This document shows, piece after piece, positions 1 through 8,780 of a stretch of DNA of 64,000 nt. The notes beneath the pieces are model-generated. The model was not told where the DNA came from, did no database searches, and saw only the letters and a list, made by a program, of their open reading frames with translations. The stretch's first letter is position 1. Every line of letters begins with the position of its first letter. This stretch comes from Pseudomonas sp. Irchel 3E13. Lineage in GTDB: Bacteria; Pseudomonadota; Gammaproteobacteria; Pseudomonadales; Pseudomonadaceae. The stretch spans positions 186,001 through 250,000 of the forward strand of contig NZ_FYDX01000007.1 in assembly GCF_900187455.1 (NCBI RefSeq). Reading direction: 5' to 3'. The position numbers and the translations under genes are program-made.

Positions 1-3000
1 GGTGGCTCGGCCCGCTGTGGACCGTTGCCGAGCGGCAGCCCCTCGGCAACCTGACCGCGAGGTTCCTGGCCACGATCGTGTTGCTGGTGATTCCGTTGCT
101 GGGTTGGGCGCTTCACCTGCGTCGGCACACTCGGCTATTGGAGGCGGAACGCAAACATGATCAGGAAGTGCAGACCGATAGCTGCCTGCGCTACATCGAA
201 GCGCAGGAACGCGACCTCGACCGCAGCCTTGCACTGCTCCAATCCAACCTCAAAGGCCGCAATGCCTTGTACCAGATGCCCTGGTACCTGGTTCTCGGGC
301 AGGAAAACTCGGGCAAGACCAGCTTCGTCAACCGCTCCAACCCGAGCTTCTCCCTGACGGGAGAGATGAAAGCGGGAAGTTGGCGCACACAGGAAGACCC
401 GGACAGGCTCTACCCGATTGACTGGTGCATCGGCGACCAGGCGGTGCTTATCGACCCTCCTGGCGAGATCATCAGCCAGCCGCGGGTTGCAGCAAACCCG
501 CAAGAAAAGGACGTACCGGACCCGGCCCCTGTCGACCGGGATACCTCGCTGCGACGCGCCACCGCCGGGTTGCCGGAAGACCTCCATTCGCGCCTGTGGA
601 ACAGCTTCGTCAGCTGGCTTGGGCGCAATCGCAGCCGCCGGCCGCTGAATGGCGTCGTCCTGATGGTCAGCCTGGTGACCTTGCTGAACCAGAAACCCAG
701 CGACCGCAAAGCCCTGGCCATGTTGCTGCGGGCAAGACTGATCGAACTCAGCCGCGAACTGGGCACGCGCCCGCCGCTGTATGTCGTGCTCAGCAAGTTC
801 GACCTGCTCGAAGGCTTCGAGCCCTTGTTCGCCCGCCTGCCCAAGTCGGCTCGCGAGGATATTTTCGGCTTCACCTTCACCCTGGATTCGGTACGAGACT
901 ACGACGCGTGGCTCGAGGAGCTGGGCGTGCGCTACGACAGCTTCCTCGACCGCCTGAACGAGCAGGTCTTCGACGCCATGGCGGATGTCGGCGAAATGTC
1001 GCAGCGCGAGTCCCTGTACTCGCTGGTGCGGCAGATGTCCGGTCTGCGCTCGGTGCTGCTGGACTTCCTTGCGGATGTGATGGGCAGTGATCGCTTCGCC
1101 ACGCCATCCTTGCCACGCGGCGTGTTCTTCTCTTCGGTGTATCAGCAAGGTGTGCTCAATAACGCCTTCGTGACATCGGCGGCCAAGACTTACGGCCTGC
1201 GCGAGTCGGCCAACGCGATGCACCCCAGCGGGCGGGCAATGGTCTATTTTGCCCAGCAACTGTTCCAGCGCGTCATCTATCCCGAATCAGGCCTGGCCGG
1301 CGACAACCCTCGTGTCCTGAGACAGAAGAAACACGCCCTCGCCCTGCATTTCGGCATTGCCTCGCTGGGCAGCCTGATGATCATCGGCGGCTGGCACCAC
1401 TATTACACCGTCAATCGCGACAAGGCCTCGAGTGTCATGGAGCGCAGCCGCGACTTCAGCGCCAGCGCCATCGACGGCACGCTGGACCCAACCGGATACA
1501 ACCTGTTGCAGCCACTGGACCAGATCAGCAACGCGGTCGCCGTCTATGGCGACTACCGCGATGCCTGGCCACTTGTAGCAAACATGGGCCTGTATCAGGG
1601 CCGAGCGATAGGCCCCAAGGTAGACGAAGCCTACCTGGCGTTACTCTCTCAACGTTTTCTGCCGGCATTGGCCAGCGGCGTCATGGAAGCACTGGACGGT
1701 GCCGACATCGAGGGTGACGCTCAACTGGCGGCCCTGCGTGTTTACCGAATGATCGAAGACCGCCCCAATCGCCGCGCGCCGGTGGTGGAAGGATGGATGG
1801 CGGCCTACTGGCAGCGAGCGTTCCCGGGCAACGACGGTACCCAGCGCGCATTGATGCGGCATCTGGAATACGCCATGAAGTACGCCGACACACAGCTCCC
1901 GAACTATCACGATCGGGTTGCCGTGGTTCAGCGGCACCTGCAGCAGATTCCCTTGCCAGAGCGGGTGTACATGACCATGCGCCAGGAGGCCGGTGCGTCC
2001 CTGCGTTCGCCCTTGGATCTGCGCAATGAAATCGGCCCGGCCTTCGATATCGTCTACCAGACCGAGCCGGAAACGGTGGAGGGGCCTGAAGGGGAGTCTC
2101 TTTCTTCCGACGGACGCATCGATGCCCTGCTGACCGCCAGTGGCTATCGCAGCTACTTCGCCCAACACAACGAGGGCCTCACCGAGCTGGCGATGGTCGA
2201 CCAATGGGCCTTGGGCGAGCGCGGCGGAATTGATTATTCGCAGGCTGATAAAACCATCCTGGCCGAGCGAATCCGCGCGATCTACAGCCGCGCCTACGTC
2301 GACACCTGGCGGCGCAACCTCAGCCAGCTAGAGGTCCGCGACTTCCACGACATCACCGACGCCGTCAGCATCCTGGGCAGTATCACAGGCCCGGCCGATC
2401 CGCTGCGCCGCCTGGTCGAAACAGTGCGCGATAACAGTGAGTTTGGCGTCAGACCCGTTCCCGCCAGCGGCACGGCGAATCTGATCGATAAGGCTGCGAC
2501 ACTGACTGATCAGGTGGCCGAGGTCAGTGCTGATGCCACTCAGACACCAATGACCCTGGAAATCGTGCGCGCCTTCACGCCATTGACCCAACTGCTTGAA
2601 GCCCGGGGAGAACGAGCGTCCTACCTGGAGGAAACGATGCTGGCAATTGGCAGCGTGCAGGAAAAGGTCCGCTTGGTGCACGACAGTCCCGACCGCGGTA
2701 AGGCTGCGCTCGCCATGGTTGTGGAGCGCTTCTCGCTGAAAGGCCCCGACCCCATCGCCAACCTGCAGCGAGTTGCCGCTGGCCTGCCCGAGCCGATGAA
2801 CCGCCAGGTGGCCAAGCTGGCCAATGAGTCCTCGCGGGTGATTCTGGTGGAAGCGCTGCGCGAGCTGGAGCGGCGCTGGGATAGCGACATCCATCGCTTC
2901 TACCGCGAGCGGCTGGCTGATCGCTATCCATTCAACCCCACCAGCCGGGAGGAGGTTTCGCTGGAAGACTTCACCGCGTTCTTCGGTCCACAGGGTCGGC

Positions 3001-3566
3001 TACAGCAATTCCGCGTGGAGTACCTCAACCTGTTTCTCGAAGAAAACCTGGAGGCCCTCTACTCCGAGCGCCTCGGCGGCTACCTGGTGCGGGCCGACGT
3101 GCAAACCCGGCTGGAGTCGGCCGATCGCATCCGCGATGCCTTCTTCAACAGTCGCGGGTTACTCGGCGTGCAGTTCTATATCGAGCCCTTGGGCCTGGCG
3201 CCCAACAAACGCAGCAGCTCGCTCAGCGTCGAAGGACAACTGGTCACCTACAACCATGGCCCGACGACCAGCACGGCGCTGATATGGCCCAACACCCTGG
3301 CCCCCAACAACGAAAGCCGCATGAGCCTCGTCAATGCTGGCGGTAGCAGCAGCGGCCTGGTCTATCGCGGGCCCTGGTCGCTTTATCGACTGCTGAGCCA
3401 GGCGCGACTGAACGGCACCACCAGCACCAGCGTGGACCTCAGTTTCTCCGCGCCGGACGGCAGCATGCGTTACCGCATCAGTACGGAGAAAGCCAACAAC
3501 CCGTTCACCCAGCCGCTGTTCAAAGGCTTTGCTTTGCCGCTGAAGTTGTTGCAGGACGGGCTGTAG
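1..3566 (+). CDS. tssM: Type VI secretion system membrane subunit TssM (IcmF), 5' end missing
   Basis: TssM is the inner-membrane subunit of the type VI secretion trans-envelope complex (TssJLM). The reading frame is open from base 3, so the true start lies upstream; the GTG at 78 is internal. A hydrophobic stretch near the start (bases about 60-115) matches the paired N-terminal membrane segments of the family. It is followed by a cytoplasmic GTPase-like domain with the Walker A motif GQENSGKTS about 74 residues after base 78. A further hydrophobic segment (about bases 1345-1400) precedes a long periplasmic domain that binds TssJ in known systems. No other T6SS gene follows, so this is probably the last gene of its cluster. 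It converges with cdhR with one base between the stop codons. Confidence 0.93.
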   Translation, partial: WLGPLWTVAERQPLGNLTARFLATIVLLVIPLLGWALHLRRHTRLLEAERKHDQEVQTDSCLRYIEAQERDLDRSLALLQSNLKGRNALYQMPWYLVLGQENSGKTSFVNRSNPSFSLTGEMKAGSWRTQEDPDRLYPIDWCIGDQAVLIDPPGEIISQPRVAANPQEKDVPDPAPVDRDTSLRRATAGLPEDLHSRLWNSFVSWLGRNRSRRPLNGVVLMVSLVTLLNQKPSDRKALAMLLRARLIELSRELGTRPPLYVVLSKFDLLEGFEPLFARLPKSAREDIFGFTFTLDSVRDYDAWLEELGVRYDSFLDRLNEQVFDAMADVGEMSQRESLYSLVRQMSGLRSVLLDFLADVMGSDRFATPSLPRGVFFSSVYQQGVLNNAFVTSAAKTYGLRESANAMHPSGRAMVYFAQQLFQRVIYPESGLAGDNPRVLRQKKHALALHFGIASLGSLMIIGGWHHYYTVNRDKASSVMERSRDFSASAIDGTLDPTGYNLLQPLDQISNAVAVYGDYRDAWPLVANMGLYQGRAIGPKVDEAYLALLSQRFLPALASGVMEALDGADIEGDAQLAALRVYRMIEDRPNRRAPVVEGWMAAYWQRAFPGNDGTQRALMRHLEYAMKYADTQLPNYHDRVAVVQRHLQQIPLPERVYMTMRQEAGASLRSPLDLRNEIGPAFDIVYQTEPETVEGPEGESLSSDGRIDALLTASGYRSYFAQHNEGLTELAMVDQWALGERGGIDYSQADKTILAERIRAIYSRAYVDTWRRNLSQLEVRDFHDITDAVSILGSITGPADPLRRLVETVRDNSEFGVRPVPASGTANLIDKAATLTDQVAEVSADATQTPMTLEIVRAFTPLTQLLEARGERASYLEETMLAIGSVQEKVRLVHDSPDRGKAALAMVVERFSLKGPDPIANLQRVAAGLPEPMNRQVAKLANESSRVILVEALRELERRWDSDIHRFYRERLADRYPFNPTSREEVSLEDFTAFFGPQGRLQQFRVEYLNLFLEENLEALYSERLGGYLVRADVQTRLESADRIRDAFFNSRGLLGVQFYIEPLGLAPNKRSSSLSVEGQLVTYNHGPTTSTALIWPNTLAPNNESRMSLVNAGGSSSGLVYRGPWSLYRLLSQARLNGTTSTSVDLSFSAPDGSMRYRISTEKANNPFTQPLFKGFALPLKLLQDGL

Positions 3567-3567
3567 A

Positions 3568-4515
3568 TCACCCACCACTGACAGCCCGCCGGTCCTCCCG
3601 CGGGCACCGCTGAAACCGCGCCCGATAACTGCGGGTGAAATACGACGGTGAGTCGAAGCCGCAGGCGATGCTCACCTCCAGCACGCTCATCTCGGTCTGG
3701 CGCAGCAGTTGCCGCGCCTTGTCCAGGCGCAAGCGCAGGTAAAAGCCGCTGGGCGTGTCGTTCAGGTACAGGCGGAACAGCCGCTCCAGTTGGCGCCGGC
3801 TGACCTGCACCGACCCGGCCAGGTCGAGGGTGTTCAGCGGCACCTCGGTATTGCGCTCCATCGCGCCGATCACCTGCACCAGCTTGCTGTTGCTGATGCC
3901 GTAACGCGAGGCGATCTGCATGCGCTGGTGGTCCTGGCGCGGGCGGATGCGCCCGAGCACGAACTGTTCGGACACCTGAATCGCCAGCTCGGCGCCATGG
4001 GCCTGGGCGATCAGGTCGAGCATCAGGTCAATGGACGCGGTGCCGCCCGCCGAGGTGATGCGGCGGCGGTCCACTTCGAACAGCTCCTGCGTCGCCTCCA
4101 AACGCGGATACCGCTCCTTGAACGCGTCCAGCGCCTCCCAGTGCAAGGTCACACGGTGGCCGTCGAGCAGCCCGGCTTCGGCCAGCACCAGCGTGCCGGT
4201 GTCGATGCCACCGAGCACCACGCCGTCGTGATCGAGCTTGCGCAACCAGTGCGCCAGCGTCGGGCCGTAGCTCTGCAGCGGCTCGAAACCCGCCACCACC
4301 AGCAGCGTCGCGCCTTTGCCCAGCGGCTCCAGCGGACCGTCGGCGTTGACCGACATGCCGTTGCTCGCCAGCACCGCCCCGCCGTCCAGGCTCAGCACCC
4401 GCCAGCGATACAGCCCGGCGCGGAAACGGTTGGCCACCCGCAGCGGCTCCAGCGCCGAAATGAAACCCAGCGCGGAGAATCCGGGCAACAGCAGAAAGTG
4501 GAAATCCTGGGACAT
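3568..4515 (-). CDS. cdhR: GlxA-family AraC-type regulator, carnitine catabolism regulator CdhR
   Basis: A 315-residue regulator with an N-terminal DJ-1/PfpI amidotransferase-like domain (about residues 5-180) and a C-terminal AraC helix-turn-helix domain (about 215-312, including an ACGFDSPSYFTRSYRARF-type second HTH). This is the architecture of GbdR and CdhR. It is divergent from caiX and next to cdhCAB, the position of cdhR in P. aeruginosa, where CdhR activates carnitine catabolism in response to carnitine. The ATG at 4515 gives a start typical of the family. A second GlxA-type paralogue (gbdR) lies 4.3 kb away, so the name rests on context as well as architecture. Confidence 0.87.
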   Translation of the reverse strand: MSQDFHFLLLPGFSALGFISALEPLRVANRFRAGLYRWRVLSLDGGAVLASNGMSVNADGPLEPLGKGATLLVVAGFEPLQSYGPTLAHWLRKLDHDGVVLGGIDTGTLVLAEAGLLDGHRVTLHWEALDAFKERYPRLEATQELFEVDRRRITSAGGTASIDLMLDLIAQAHGAELAIQVSEQFVLGRIRPRQDHQRMQIASRYGISNSKLVQVIGAMERNTEVPLNTLDLAGSVQVSRRQLERLFRLYLNDTPSGFYLRLRLDKARQLLRQTEMSVLEVSIACGFDSPSYFTRSYRARFQRCPREDRRAVSGG

Positions 4516-4686
4516 GGTGGCGACTCGACAGCCAGGGAAGTGCGGTTAATACCGCGCAGGTCGCCGCTGTGCAAGCGCCGGTCGCCACAGTGCGATTTTC
4601 TACGCTGAAGCCCGCGTAATTTGAGCACCACGGCTCGCAGAAGCCGCATCCCTATAACAATTAGAACTGCCGTTGGAGGAGCCACC
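4516..4686. promoter_or_regulatory. Divergent cdhR/caiX control region
   Basis: A 171-bp gap between two divergent starts. It must hold the promoters of cdhR and of the carnitine genes. A GGAGGA ribosome binding site lies at about 4674-4679 ahead of caiX. No clear palindrome or standard -35/-10 pair was recognised. Operators for CdhR or GbdR are inferred from context only. Confidence 0.5.
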
Positions 4687-5619
4687 ATGTACAGATCGCT
4701 GCTGATGCTCGTCGGTACCGCAATCCTCAGCACCAACGCACTGGCCGCCGAGCCGGCCGTCTGCAAGAACGTCCGCCTGGGCGTCGTCAACTGGACCGAC
4801 GTGATGGCCACCAGCGCCATGACCCAGGTGCTGCTGGACGGCCTCGGCTACCAGACCAAACAGACCAGTGCCTCGCAACAGATCATCTTCGCCGGTATCC
4901 GTGACCAGCGACTGGACCTGTTCCTGGGCTACTGGAACCCGATCATGACCCAGACCATCACCCCGTTCGTCGACGCAGGCCAGGTCAAGGTGCTCGACAC
5001 CCCCAGCCTGAACGACGCCCGCGCCACCCTTGCCGTGCCGAAATACCTGGCCGACAAGGGCCTGAAAACCTTTGCCGACATCCAGAAATTCCAGAAGGAA
5101 TTGGGCGGCAAGATCTACGGCATCGAGCCGGGTTCCGGGGCCAATACCCAGATCAAGGCGATGATCGCCAAGAACCAGTTCGGCCTGGGCAAATTCCAGC
5201 TGGTGGAGTCCAGCGAGGCCGGCATGCTCGCGGCGGTCGATCGCGCCGTGCGGCGCAAGGAAGCCGTGGTGTTCTTCGGCTGGGCGCCGCATCCGATGAA
5301 CGTGAATGTCGACATGGCCTACCTGAGCGGCAGCGAAGACGCCCTGGGCCCGGATGAAGGCCGCGCCACGGTGTGGACCGTCACCGCGCCGGACTACGCC
5401 AGCCGCTGCCCGAACGTCAGCCGCCTGCTGAGCAACCTGACCTTCAGCGCCGAAGCCGAGAGCCGGATGATGCAACCGCTGCTGGACCACAAGGACGCGC
5501 TGGAGTCGGCGCGGCAGTGGCTCAAGGACCATCCCGAGGACAAGGCCCGCTGGCTTGAAGGGGTGACCACGCTGGACGGGCAACCCGCCGCTGAGAACCT
5601 CAAGCTCACCGCCAACTGA
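4687..5619 (+). CDS. caiX: Carnitine-binding periplasmic protein CaiX
   Basis: A 310-residue substrate-binding protein of the ChoX/ProX-like ABC family, expected to bind carnitine in the periplasm and pass it to the shared CbcWV membrane complex. A signal peptide ends near the ALAA motif (about residue 21). Aromatic box residues are visible in VNWTD, LGYWNP and FGWAPHPMN. The tyrosine found in the paralogue CbcX (KYTLAVP) is alanine here (RATLAVP), consistent with a different ligand. The ATG at 4687 was chosen because a strong GGAGGA precedes it and a signal peptide follows. No permease or ATPase gene adjoins it. Confidence 0.9.
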   Translation: MYRSLLMLVGTAILSTNALAAEPAVCKNVRLGVVNWTDVMATSAMTQVLLDGLGYQTKQTSASQQIIFAGIRDQRLDLFLGYWNPIMTQTITPFVDAGQVKVLDTPSLNDARATLAVPKYLADKGLKTFADIQKFQKELGGKIYGIEPGSGANTQIKAMIAKNQFGLGKFQLVESSEAGMLAAVDRAVRRKEAVVFFGWAPHPMNVNVDMAYLSGSEDALGPDEGRATVWTVTAPDYASRCPNVSRLLSNLTFSAEAESRMMQPLLDHKDALESARQWLKDHPEDKARWLEGVTTLDGQPAAENLKLTAN

Positions 5620-5634
5620 GACCCCGCCGTCCTT

Positions 5635-5715
5635 CCCTGCAGGAGCGAGCTTGCTCGCGATGAGGCCCTCACAGAGCCCGCGACACAGCCATCGCGAGCA
5701 CGCTCGCTCCTACAG
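5635..5715. repeat. Inverted pair of REP elements
   Basis: Two head-to-head copies of a Pseudomonas REP palindrome, at about 5635-5661 and in reverse orientation at 5691-5715. Each has a GGAGCGAGC/GCTCGC-type core, and about 30 bp separate them. The pair sits between caiX and cdhC and could form a long mRNA hairpin that trims or stabilises caiX mRNA relative to the catabolic genes. Confidence 0.9.
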
Positions 5716-5794
5716 AAGTGCTACGCGATACCCATGATTTTTCGTCGCCCACCCAGGCCACGAACCAGACAGACACGCCCCAAGGAACCCCGCA

Positions 5795-6679
5795 ATGAAC
5801 CACGACGTCATCATCACCTGCGCCCTCACCGGCGCCGGCGACACCGCCAGCAAAAGCCACCTGGTCCCGGTCACGCCGAAGCAGATCGCCGCCGCCGCGG
5901 TGGAAGCCGCCAAGGCCGGCGCCACCGTGGTTCACTGCCACGTCCGCGATCCCGAGACCGGCCGCTTCAGCCGCGATGTGGCGCTCTACCGCGAAGTGAT
6001 GGAGCGCATCCGCGAATCCGACGTGGACATCATCGTCAACCTCACCGCCGGCATGGGCGGCGACCTGGAGATCGGCCCCGGCGAAATGCCCATGGAATTC
6101 GGCCCCGGCACCGACCTCATCGGCCCACTGGAGCGTCTGGCCCACGTCGAAGCATTGCTGCCGGAAATCTGCACCCTGGACTGCGGCACCCTCAACTTCG
6201 GCGACGGCAACAGCATCTATGTTTCCACCCCGAGCCAACTGCGCGCCGGCGCCAAGCGCATCACCGAACTGGGCGTGAAAGCCGAGCTGGAAATCTTCGA
6301 CACCGGCCACCTGTGGTTCGCCAAGCAGATGATCAAGGAAGGCCTGCTGGACGACCCGCTGTTCCAGCTTTGCCTGGGCATCCCGTGGGGCGCGCCGGCG
6401 GACACCACCACCATGAAAGCCATGGTCGACAACCTGCCGCCAGGCGCGACCTGGGCCGGGTTCGGCATCGGTCGCATGCAAATGCCGATGGCCGCACAGG
6501 CGGTGCTGCTGGGCGGCAACGTGCGGGTCGGCCTGGAAGACAACCTGTGGCTGGAGAAAGGCGTGCTGGCCAGCAACGGCCAACTGGTGGAGCGCGCCGC
6601 CGAGATCCTTCACCGCCTGGGCGCGCGGGTTCTGACCCCCGCCGAAGGCCGCGCCAAAATGAACCTGACCCGTCGCTGA
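5795..6679 (+). CDS. cdhC: 3-dehydrocarnitine cleavage enzyme CdhC (BKACE family)
   Basis: A 294-residue member of the beta-keto acid cleavage enzyme family (DUF849). In carnitine catabolism it condenses 3-dehydrocarnitine with acetyl-CoA, giving betainyl-CoA and acetoacetate. The metal-binding HxH pair is seen in VVHCHVRD (H47, H49). The N-terminal [11 protein letters not shown] strand and a full-length TIM barrel fit the family. It lies 16 bp before cdhA and belongs with cdhA and cdhB in one catabolic operon. The BKACE family is broad, so the substrate comes from the neighbours. Confidence 0.92.
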   Translation: MNHDVIITCALTGAGDTASKSHLVPVTPKQIAAAAVEAAKAGATVVHCHVRDPETGRFSRDVALYREVMERIRESDVDIIVNLTAGMGGDLEIGPGEMPMEFGPGTDLIGPLERLAHVEALLPEICTLDCGTLNFGDGNSIYVSTPSQLRAGAKRITELGVKAELEIFDTGHLWFAKQMIKEGLLDDPLFQLCLGIPWGAPADTTTMKAMVDNLPPGATWAGFGIGRMQMPMAAQAVLLGGNVRVGLEDNLWLEKGVLASNGQLVERAAEILHRLGARVLTPAEGRAKMNLTRR

Positions 6680-6695
6680 TCCACAGGAGCCCCAC

Positions 6696-7661
6696 ATGCG
6701 CTTTATCACTGAAATCAAAACCTTCGCCGCCCTCGGCAGCGGCGTGATCGGCAGCGGCTGGGTCGCCCGCGCGCTGGCCAACGGCCTCGACGTAGTGGCC
6801 TGGGATCCGGCGCCCGGCGCCGAGCAGGCTCTGCGCAAACGCATCGCCAACGCCTGGCCTGCGCTGGAGAAACAAGGCCTGGCGCCCGGCGCCTCGCAGG
6901 AGCGGCTGCGTTTCGTGGCGACCATTGAGGAATGCGTGCGCGACGCCGATTTCATCCAGGAAAGCGCGCCGGAGCGGCTGGAGCTCAAGCTCGACCTGCA
7001 CGGCCAGATCAGCGCCGCAGCCAAGCCCGATGCACTGATCGCCTCCAGCACCTCGGGGCTGTTGCCCAGCGAGTTCTACGAGTCGTCCATCCATCCCGAG
7101 CGCTGCGTGGTCGGCCATCCGTTCAACCCGGTGTACCTGCTGCCGCTGGTGGAAATCGTCGGCGGCCGGAACACCGCGCCCGAGGCTATCGAAGCAGCAA
7201 AACAGGTCTACAGCGCCCTCGGCATGCAACCGTTGCACGTGCGCAAGGAAGTCCCCGGGTTCATCGCCGACCGCCTGCTCGAAGCGCTGTGGCGCGAGGC
7301 GCTGCACCTGGTCAACGATGGCGTGGCCACCACCGGCGAGATCGACGACGCGATCCGCTTCGGCGCTGGTCTGCGCTGGTCGTTCATGGGTACTTTCCTG
7401 ACCTACACCCTGGCCGGTGGCGATGCTGGCATGCGCCACTTCATGGCGCAGTTCGGCCCGGCGCTACAACTGCCGTGGACCTACCTGCCCGCCCCGGCGC
7501 TGACCGATGAACTGATCGACGCCGTGGTGGATGGCACCACCGACCAGCGCGGCGAGCGCAGCATTGCCTCGCTGGAGCGCTATCGTGATGACTGCCTGCT
7601 GGCGGTGCTGGACGCGGTAAAAACCACCAAGGCCCGCCACGGCATGACGTTCAGCGACTGA
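6696..7661 (+). CDS. cdhA: L-carnitine dehydrogenase CdhA
   Basis: A 321-residue NAD-dependent enzyme of the 3-hydroxyacyl-CoA dehydrogenase fold, expected to oxidise L-carnitine to 3-dehydrocarnitine. The Rossmann motif GSGVIG is at residues 14-19. The conserved [16 protein letters not shown] segment, with the catalytic-region His, follows near residue 145. The helical C-terminal domain is complete. The gene lies between cdhC and cdhB with gaps of 16 and 14 bp, so the three are very likely cotranscribed. The ATG at 6696 follows a CAGGAG site. Confidence 0.93.
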   Translation: MRFITEIKTFAALGSGVIGSGWVARALANGLDVVAWDPAPGAEQALRKRIANAWPALEKQGLAPGASQERLRFVATIEECVRDADFIQESAPERLELKLDLHGQISAAAKPDALIASSTSGLLPSEFYESSIHPERCVVGHPFNPVYLLPLVEIVGGRNTAPEAIEAAKQVYSALGMQPLHVRKEVPGFIADRLLEALWREALHLVNDGVATTGEIDDAIRFGAGLRWSFMGTFLTYTLAGGDAGMRHFMAQFGPALQLPWTYLPAPALTDELIDAVVDGTTDQRGERSIASLERYRDDCLLAVLDAVKTTKARHGMTFSD

Positions 7662-7675
7662 CCCGGAGAAACGCG

Positions 7676-8146
7676 ATGCCTGCCTTGCTGACTTACCAGA
7701 CCCCGGTGCTGGAAGACTGGGTGGATTACAACGGGCATCTGCGCGATGCCTTCTACCTGCTGATCTTCAGCTACGCCACCGATGCGTTCATGGAGCGCAT
7801 CGGCCTGGACGGCGCCAACCGCGATGCCACGGGGCATTCGCTGTTCACCCTGGAATGCCACCTGAACTACCTGCATGAGGTGAAGCTGGGGACGCCGGTG
7901 TGGGTGAACACGCAAGTGATCGGCTTCGACCGCAAGCGCCTGCACCTCTATCACAGCCTGCACCGTGAAGGCTTCGAGCCGGCGCTGGCGGCCAATGAAC
8001 AGATGCTGCTGCATGTGGACCTGGCGGGGCCGAAATCGGCGCCCTTTGCCGAGGAGGTGGTGGAGCGGTTGCGGGGGATCGTCGCGGAGCAGGCGGATCT
8101 GCCGGCGGCGGAGTTTGTCGGGCGGGTGATCGGGCTGCCGGGCTGA
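7676..8146 (+). CDS. cdhB: Hot-dog thioesterase CdhB (betainyl-CoA thioesterase)
   Basis: A 156-residue 4HBT-type hot-dog thioesterase. The VDYNGHLRDAFYLL segment (about residues 18-31) carries the conserved Asp-Tyr-Asn-Gly-His core. In the carnitine pathway it releases glycine betaine from betainyl-CoA made by CdhC, linking carnitine to betaine catabolism. It is the last gene of cdhCAB. A hairpin with a flanking A-tract follows about 30 bp downstream. Confidence 0.9.
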   Translation: MPALLTYQTPVLEDWVDYNGHLRDAFYLLIFSYATDAFMERIGLDGANRDATGHSLFTLECHLNYLHEVKLGTPVWVNTQVIGFDRKRLHLYHSLHREGFEPALAANEQMLLHVDLAGPKSAPFAEEVVERLRGIVAEQADLPAAEFVGRVIGLPG

Positions 8147-8168
8147 GTTCCTCTGGTTTCAACCGCCC

Positions 8169-8206
8169 AAAAAAACAGCCCCGGATAGCCGTGACGCGTC
8201 CGGGGC
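8169..8206. terminator. Hairpin downstream of cdhB
   Basis: An 8-bp perfect stem, GCCCCGGA (8178-8185) with TCCGGGGC (8199-8206), is flanked on its left by a run of seven A (8169-8175). The A-tract reads as a U-tract on the minus strand, so it is a canonical terminator only in that direction. In the cdhB direction it is a stable 3' hairpin without a U-tract. Confidence 0.6.
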
Positions 8207-8420
8207 GAAGAGTGAGCAAATTACCTGCTGCCAGAAGACCGGTGACCAAACCGCCCTCAACCTGTGCATGGCCTCAGTGTGCACACTCCCGCGTCACGCA
8301 ATATTGCCGAAAACGACCTGTTCATAGGTAATGCGGCCATCGCGACAATCTGCCCTTGCCGCGCTCGCCGAGCGCTTCCAGAATCGATCCACGATCTCAC
8401 CTGCCACAAGGACTAACGCC

Positions 8421-8681
8421 ATGATGCACGCGGATTTGATTGATCAGGACGACTTGGTTGGGCACCTGCGCGCCCTCGGTTTCGAAACGCCTTCCGGGGT
8501 CAGCGCCGAACAGGCGTGCGAGCACGCGGTGCGCGGGCTGAGCGAGCCACAGGCCAAGGCGCTGAAAGGAATGGTCGAGCAGATGTACACCGGCAGCGCG
8601 ACGATCTTGCCGGCGGTACGTCAGGCGATTGAAAAGCAGTTGTTGCCGGCGCTGGCGGAGTTCAAGGCGGCTCATCGGTAA
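8421..8681 (+). CDS. Small protein of unknown function between cdhB and gbdR
   Basis: An 86-residue acidic, helical soluble protein with no signal peptide or membrane segment and no motif I recognise. The frame is open further upstream, but the ATG at 8421 (or 8424) is preceded by an AAGGA site at 8408-8412, so it was taken as the start. It lies 274 bp downstream of cdhB and converges with gbdR, with a REP pair between. Its place inside the carnitine/betaine locus is the only clue to function. Codon use resembles its neighbours. Confidence 0.7.
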   Translation: MMHADLIDQDDLVGHLRALGFETPSGVSAEQACEHAVRGLSEPQAKALKGMVEQMYTGSATILPAVRQAIEKQLLPALAEFKAAHR

Positions 8682-8710
8682 TCGAAGTCGCTCCACAAGC
8701 CACTCCAGAC

Positions 8711-8780
8711 CTGTAGGAGCGAGCTTGCTCGCGATGGGGCCAGCGGCCCCAAGAGAATCGCGAGCAAGCTCGCTCTTACA
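8711..8780. repeat. Inverted REP pair overlapping the gbdR stop codon
   Basis: Two inverted REP copies at 8711-8735 and 8757-8780 flank a small GGGGCC/GGCCCC palindrome. The minus-strand stop codon of gbdR (8776-8778) lies inside the right-hand copy. The structure could end or protect both converging transcripts. Confidence 0.9.

Noticed and set aside
1..3566. Gene start at the GTG at 78
   Set aside because: The frame is open to the window edge, and the bases before 78 encode part of the N-terminal membrane region of TssM.
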